Assembly (NCBI GenBank): GCA_026786225.1
Contig: JAJAYN010000352.1
Span: forward strand, 1-6,627
DNA: 6,627 bases
Source of the DNA: Burkholderiales bacterium
GTDB lineage: Bacteria; Pseudomonadota; Gammaproteobacteria; Burkholderiales; Usitatibacteraceae
Direction of reading: 5' to 3'
Each line of letters starts with the position of its first letter. Within the stretch, counting starts at the first letter, position 1. A program made the translations under genes and the position numbers. Positions 4,957-6,627 of the stretch are shown here, in pieces. The notes beneath the pieces were generated by a model. It was not told the origin of the DNA and did no database searches. It was given only the letters and a program-made list of their open reading frames with translations.

Positions 4957-6486
4957 ATGAGCGACTTCCTCTATTCGACCGCAGAAATCCGCGCCATTGA
5001 AGCGGCGCACGCCAGGAAAAAGCCCAAGGAATCTCTCATGCTTCGTGCTGGCGGTGCCGTTGCAGCACTCGCCAGCAAGATCGCCAAGAAGAAGCGCGGC
5101 GCAAGCATTCTCGTGCTCGCCGGCCCAGGTAACAATGGCGGTGATGCCTGGGTCGCGGCGGCGGCGCTAAAAAAAGCCGGGCAAATTGTGACGGTGCTGG
5201 CACCAAGCGAACAAAAGAACCCCGACCCGGCAGCGAAATCGGCGATGACCGCGTACCGAAAGGCCAAAGGCGCGCTCATTACAAAATTTCCGAGTGATGA
5301 AAAGTTTGATCTCATCATCGACGGCCTGTTCGGCATCGGTTTGCAGCGCGCACCGGCAGGCGCTTTCGCCGATGCGATCAAAAGCGCCAACGCGAACGCA
5401 GACCGTCACCACACGCCGATACTAGCCATCGATGTTCCCAGCGGACTATCTGCAGACACTGGCGTCGAGTTCGGTGCGACCATTCAGGCCGATTTCACGA
5501 TCACTTTTCTCGGCGCCAAACCAGGGCTTTACACCGCCGATGGTGTCGAGGGGGCTGGAAAGATTCACGTTGAAAGTCTCGGCGTTGAGGACGCTGCATC
5601 GCAAGGCCATTTGCTGAACGCCGCCAGCGTCGCTCCACTCATCCCGAAGCGTCGCAAAAATTCCCATAAAGGCAGCTTCGGCAACGTCGGCATCATCGGC
5701 GGCGCCAGCGGCATGATGGGCGCTGCCGTGCTGTCCGCCCGAGCAGCATTGCACATGGGCCCGGGCAAGGTTTTCCTCGGCTTCGCTGCCAAAGACGCGC
5801 CCGGCATCGACACCATCAACCCTGAAATCATGGTGCGAACTGCCGAGGAAGTCGTCGCCGATGAATCGTTGACCTCGCTCGCCGTCGGCATGGGCTTAGG
5901 CATCGACAAGACCGCGCCGCGTCTGCTATCGGCCGCACTCGCTCGTGCATTGCCGATGGTGATCGACGCTGATGCATTAACGCTCATCGCGGCAAACCCC
6001 AGTATCCATGCGGTTCTTGAAGCAAAAATGGCTGGAACGCCGCACCAGACATTGAGTTTGGTATTTACGCCCCACCCCGGTGAAGCCGCGCGATTGCTGG
6101 GCGTGACGACCGACGAGATTCAATCCGACCGCGTCTCTGCTGCAAAATCAATCGCCACCAAGTTCAAAGCGGTCACAGTACTCAAAGGTGCAGGCACCAT
6201 CATCGCCGCACCGGATGGACGTTACTGGATCAACACGTCAGGCAATCCCGGCATGGCCTCGGGTGGAATGGGCGATGCTCTATCCGGAATGATCGCCGCG
6301 TTCCTCGCGCAAGGCATGGATGCGCTGAACGCCGCCAAGCTCGGTGTGTACCTGCACGGTGCAGCTGCGGATGAGTGCCTCGCGCACGGCATGGCGCCGC
6401 ACGGGCTCACGGCGTCAGAAGTGATTTTTGAGGCGCGGACTTTGTTGAATGCGGGGCTGCAGGCACACGCTCACGAACACGAATAG
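4957..6486 (+). CDS. nnr: Bifunctional NAD(P)HX epimerase / ADP-dependent NAD(P)HX dehydratase (YjeF family)
   Basis: Repairs damaged hydrated NADH and NADPH: the N-terminal domain interconverts R- and S-NAD(P)HX, and the C-terminal domain dehydrates S-NAD(P)HX using ADP. 509 residues, the usual fused bacterial length. Epimerase domain (about 1-215): AGPGNNGGDAW (55-65, Ala where many members have Gly after GGD), IDGLFGIGL (121-129), AIDVPSGLSADTG (157-169). Dehydratase domain (about 230-500), ribokinase-like: KGSFGNVGIIGGASGMMGAA (238-257), VIDADALTLI (335-344), TPHPGEAARLLG (371-382), VLKGAGTIIA (408-417), and the anion-hole/catalytic loop SGNPGMASGGMGDALSG with Asp440. The protein ends in a His/Glu tail (HAHEHE). 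ATG 4957-4959 follows the nadB stop by 3 nt and has no clear Shine-Dalgarno, so it probably depends on ribosomes finishing nadB. The two-domain assignment is secure. Confidence 0.96.
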   Translation: MSDFLYSTAEIRAIEAAHARKKPKESLMLRAGGAVAALASKIAKKKRGASILVLAGPGNNGGDAWVAAAALKKAGQIVTVLAPSEQKNPDPAAKSAMTAYRKAKGALITKFPSDEKFDLIIDGLFGIGLQRAPAGAFADAIKSANANADRHHTPILAIDVPSGLSADTGVEFGATIQADFTITFLGAKPGLYTADGVEGAGKIHVESLGVEDAASQGHLLNAASVAPLIPKRRKNSHKGSFGNVGIIGGASGMMGAAVLSARAALHMGPGKVFLGFAAKDAPGIDTINPEIMVRTAEEVVADESLTSLAVGMGLGIDKTAPRLLSAALARALPMVIDADALTLIAANPSIHAVLEAKMAGTPHQTLSLVFTPHPGEAARLLGVTTDEIQSDRVSAAKSIATKFKAVTVLKGAGTIIAAPDGRYWINTSGNPGMASGGMGDALSGMIAAFLAQGMDALNAAKLGVYLHGAAADECLAHGMAPHGLTASEVIFEARTLLNAGLQAHAHEHE

Positions 6487-6496
6487 CTCAATGATT

Positions 6497-6532
6497 TCGG
6501 TGGCGAATTACGAATACGCCGCCAACCACCGA
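6497..6532. repeat. Overlapping inverted repeats at the nnr/crcB convergent end
   Basis: TCGGTGG (6497-6503) is perfectly complementary to CCACCGA (6526-6532). GGTGGCG (6499-6505) can instead pair with CGCCGCC (6517-6523), with one G-T pair. The two foldings exclude each other. No T run follows on either strand, so this is not a canonical intrinsic terminator. Most of it lies within the crcB coding end. Confidence 0.35.
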
Positions 6533-6627
6533 TATACCCAGAACCCCGCAGCTGTCAGCAACAACGACGCCGCCAGATGCGACACCGCCACGACCAACCC
6601 CCACGCAAATTCACCCCTCTCAAACAG
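6508..6627 (-). CDS. crcB: CrcB/FluC fluoride channel, C-terminal fragment (cut by window edge)
   Basis: Only the last 39 residues and the stop (6508-6510) are inside the window. They read LFERGEFAWGLVVAVSHLAA, then SLLLTAAGFWVYRWLAAYS. This matches the C-terminal end of CrcB as I recall it from E. coli ([20 protein letters not shown], then SFAMTALAFWLF): an amphipathic E/R-G-x-F-xWAL start, a Gly/Ala-Ser-LLxT helix and a GFW/AFW end. CrcB/FluC is a small dual-topology inner-membrane channel exporting fluoride. The gene is convergent with nnr, with 21 nt between the stops. The fragment is short and the name rests on recalled family sequence; the reading frame as a membrane-protein end is well supported. 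Confidence 0.72.
   Translation of the reverse strand: MFERGEFAWGLVVAVSHLAASLLLTAAGFWVYRWLAAYS

Noticed and set aside
4971..5390. 139-codon Ala/Ser-rich open frame on the minus strand opposite nnr
   Set aside because: Antisense shadow of the well-conserved epimerase domain; composition follows from codon bias of the real gene.

Overview
The window looks like a chromosomal segment of a betaproteobacterium, or a close relative, of moderate GC. Reasons: a 199-residue RpoE/AlgU-type sigma factor beginning MSDREVDQQLV; the order rpoE-rseA-rseB-degP with no rseC/mucC between rseB and the protease; and nadB divergent from rpoE, a neighbourhood also known from gammaproteobacteria. Genus cannot be set from the sequence alone. 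No mobile element, CRISPR array, tRNA or rRNA is visible.

Left half, minus strand (3195 down to 1): a cell-envelope stress operon. It encodes the extracytoplasmic sigma factor RpoE, its membrane anti-sigma factor RseA (start 1 nt after the rpoE stop), the periplasmic regulator RseB, and the N-terminal 219 residues of a DegP/MucD periplasmic serine protease that runs off the left edge. RseA holds RpoE at the membrane, RseB protects RseA from proteolysis, and DegP is a typical effector that clears misfolded envelope proteins. The rseA-rseB gap (132 nt) holds short TTGCG-type repeats and a weak hairpin with a T run. The rseB-degP gap (82 nt) holds a perfect 8-bp GC-rich hairpin just before the degP ribosome binding site.

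Centre (about 3040-3357): the divergent rpoE/nadB control region. The rpoE frame stays open for 52 codons upstream of the conventional start and begins at an ATG with a better Shine-Dalgarno than the conventional one, so an N-terminally extended RpoE or an in-frame leader is possible. A perfect TATAAT lies between the two starts. A 12-bp dyad centred near 3230 resembles a sigma-E -35 element and, on the plus strand, is correctly spaced from a TCAAA -10-like element facing nadB.

Right half, plus strand (3358-6486): nadB (L-aspartate oxidase, first step of de novo NAD synthesis) and, 3 nt later, nnr (fused NAD(P)HX epimerase and ADP-dependent dehydratase, which repairs hydrated NAD(P)H). Together they form a two-gene unit for making and repairing nicotinamide cofactors. 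After a 21-nt gap comes the convergent 3' end of a crcB/fluC-like fluoride channel gene on the minus strand, cut by the right edge.

The genes are ordinary housekeeping and stress genes. The points most worth a second look are the rpoE start region, the sigma-E-like dyad facing nadB, and the hairpin before degP.
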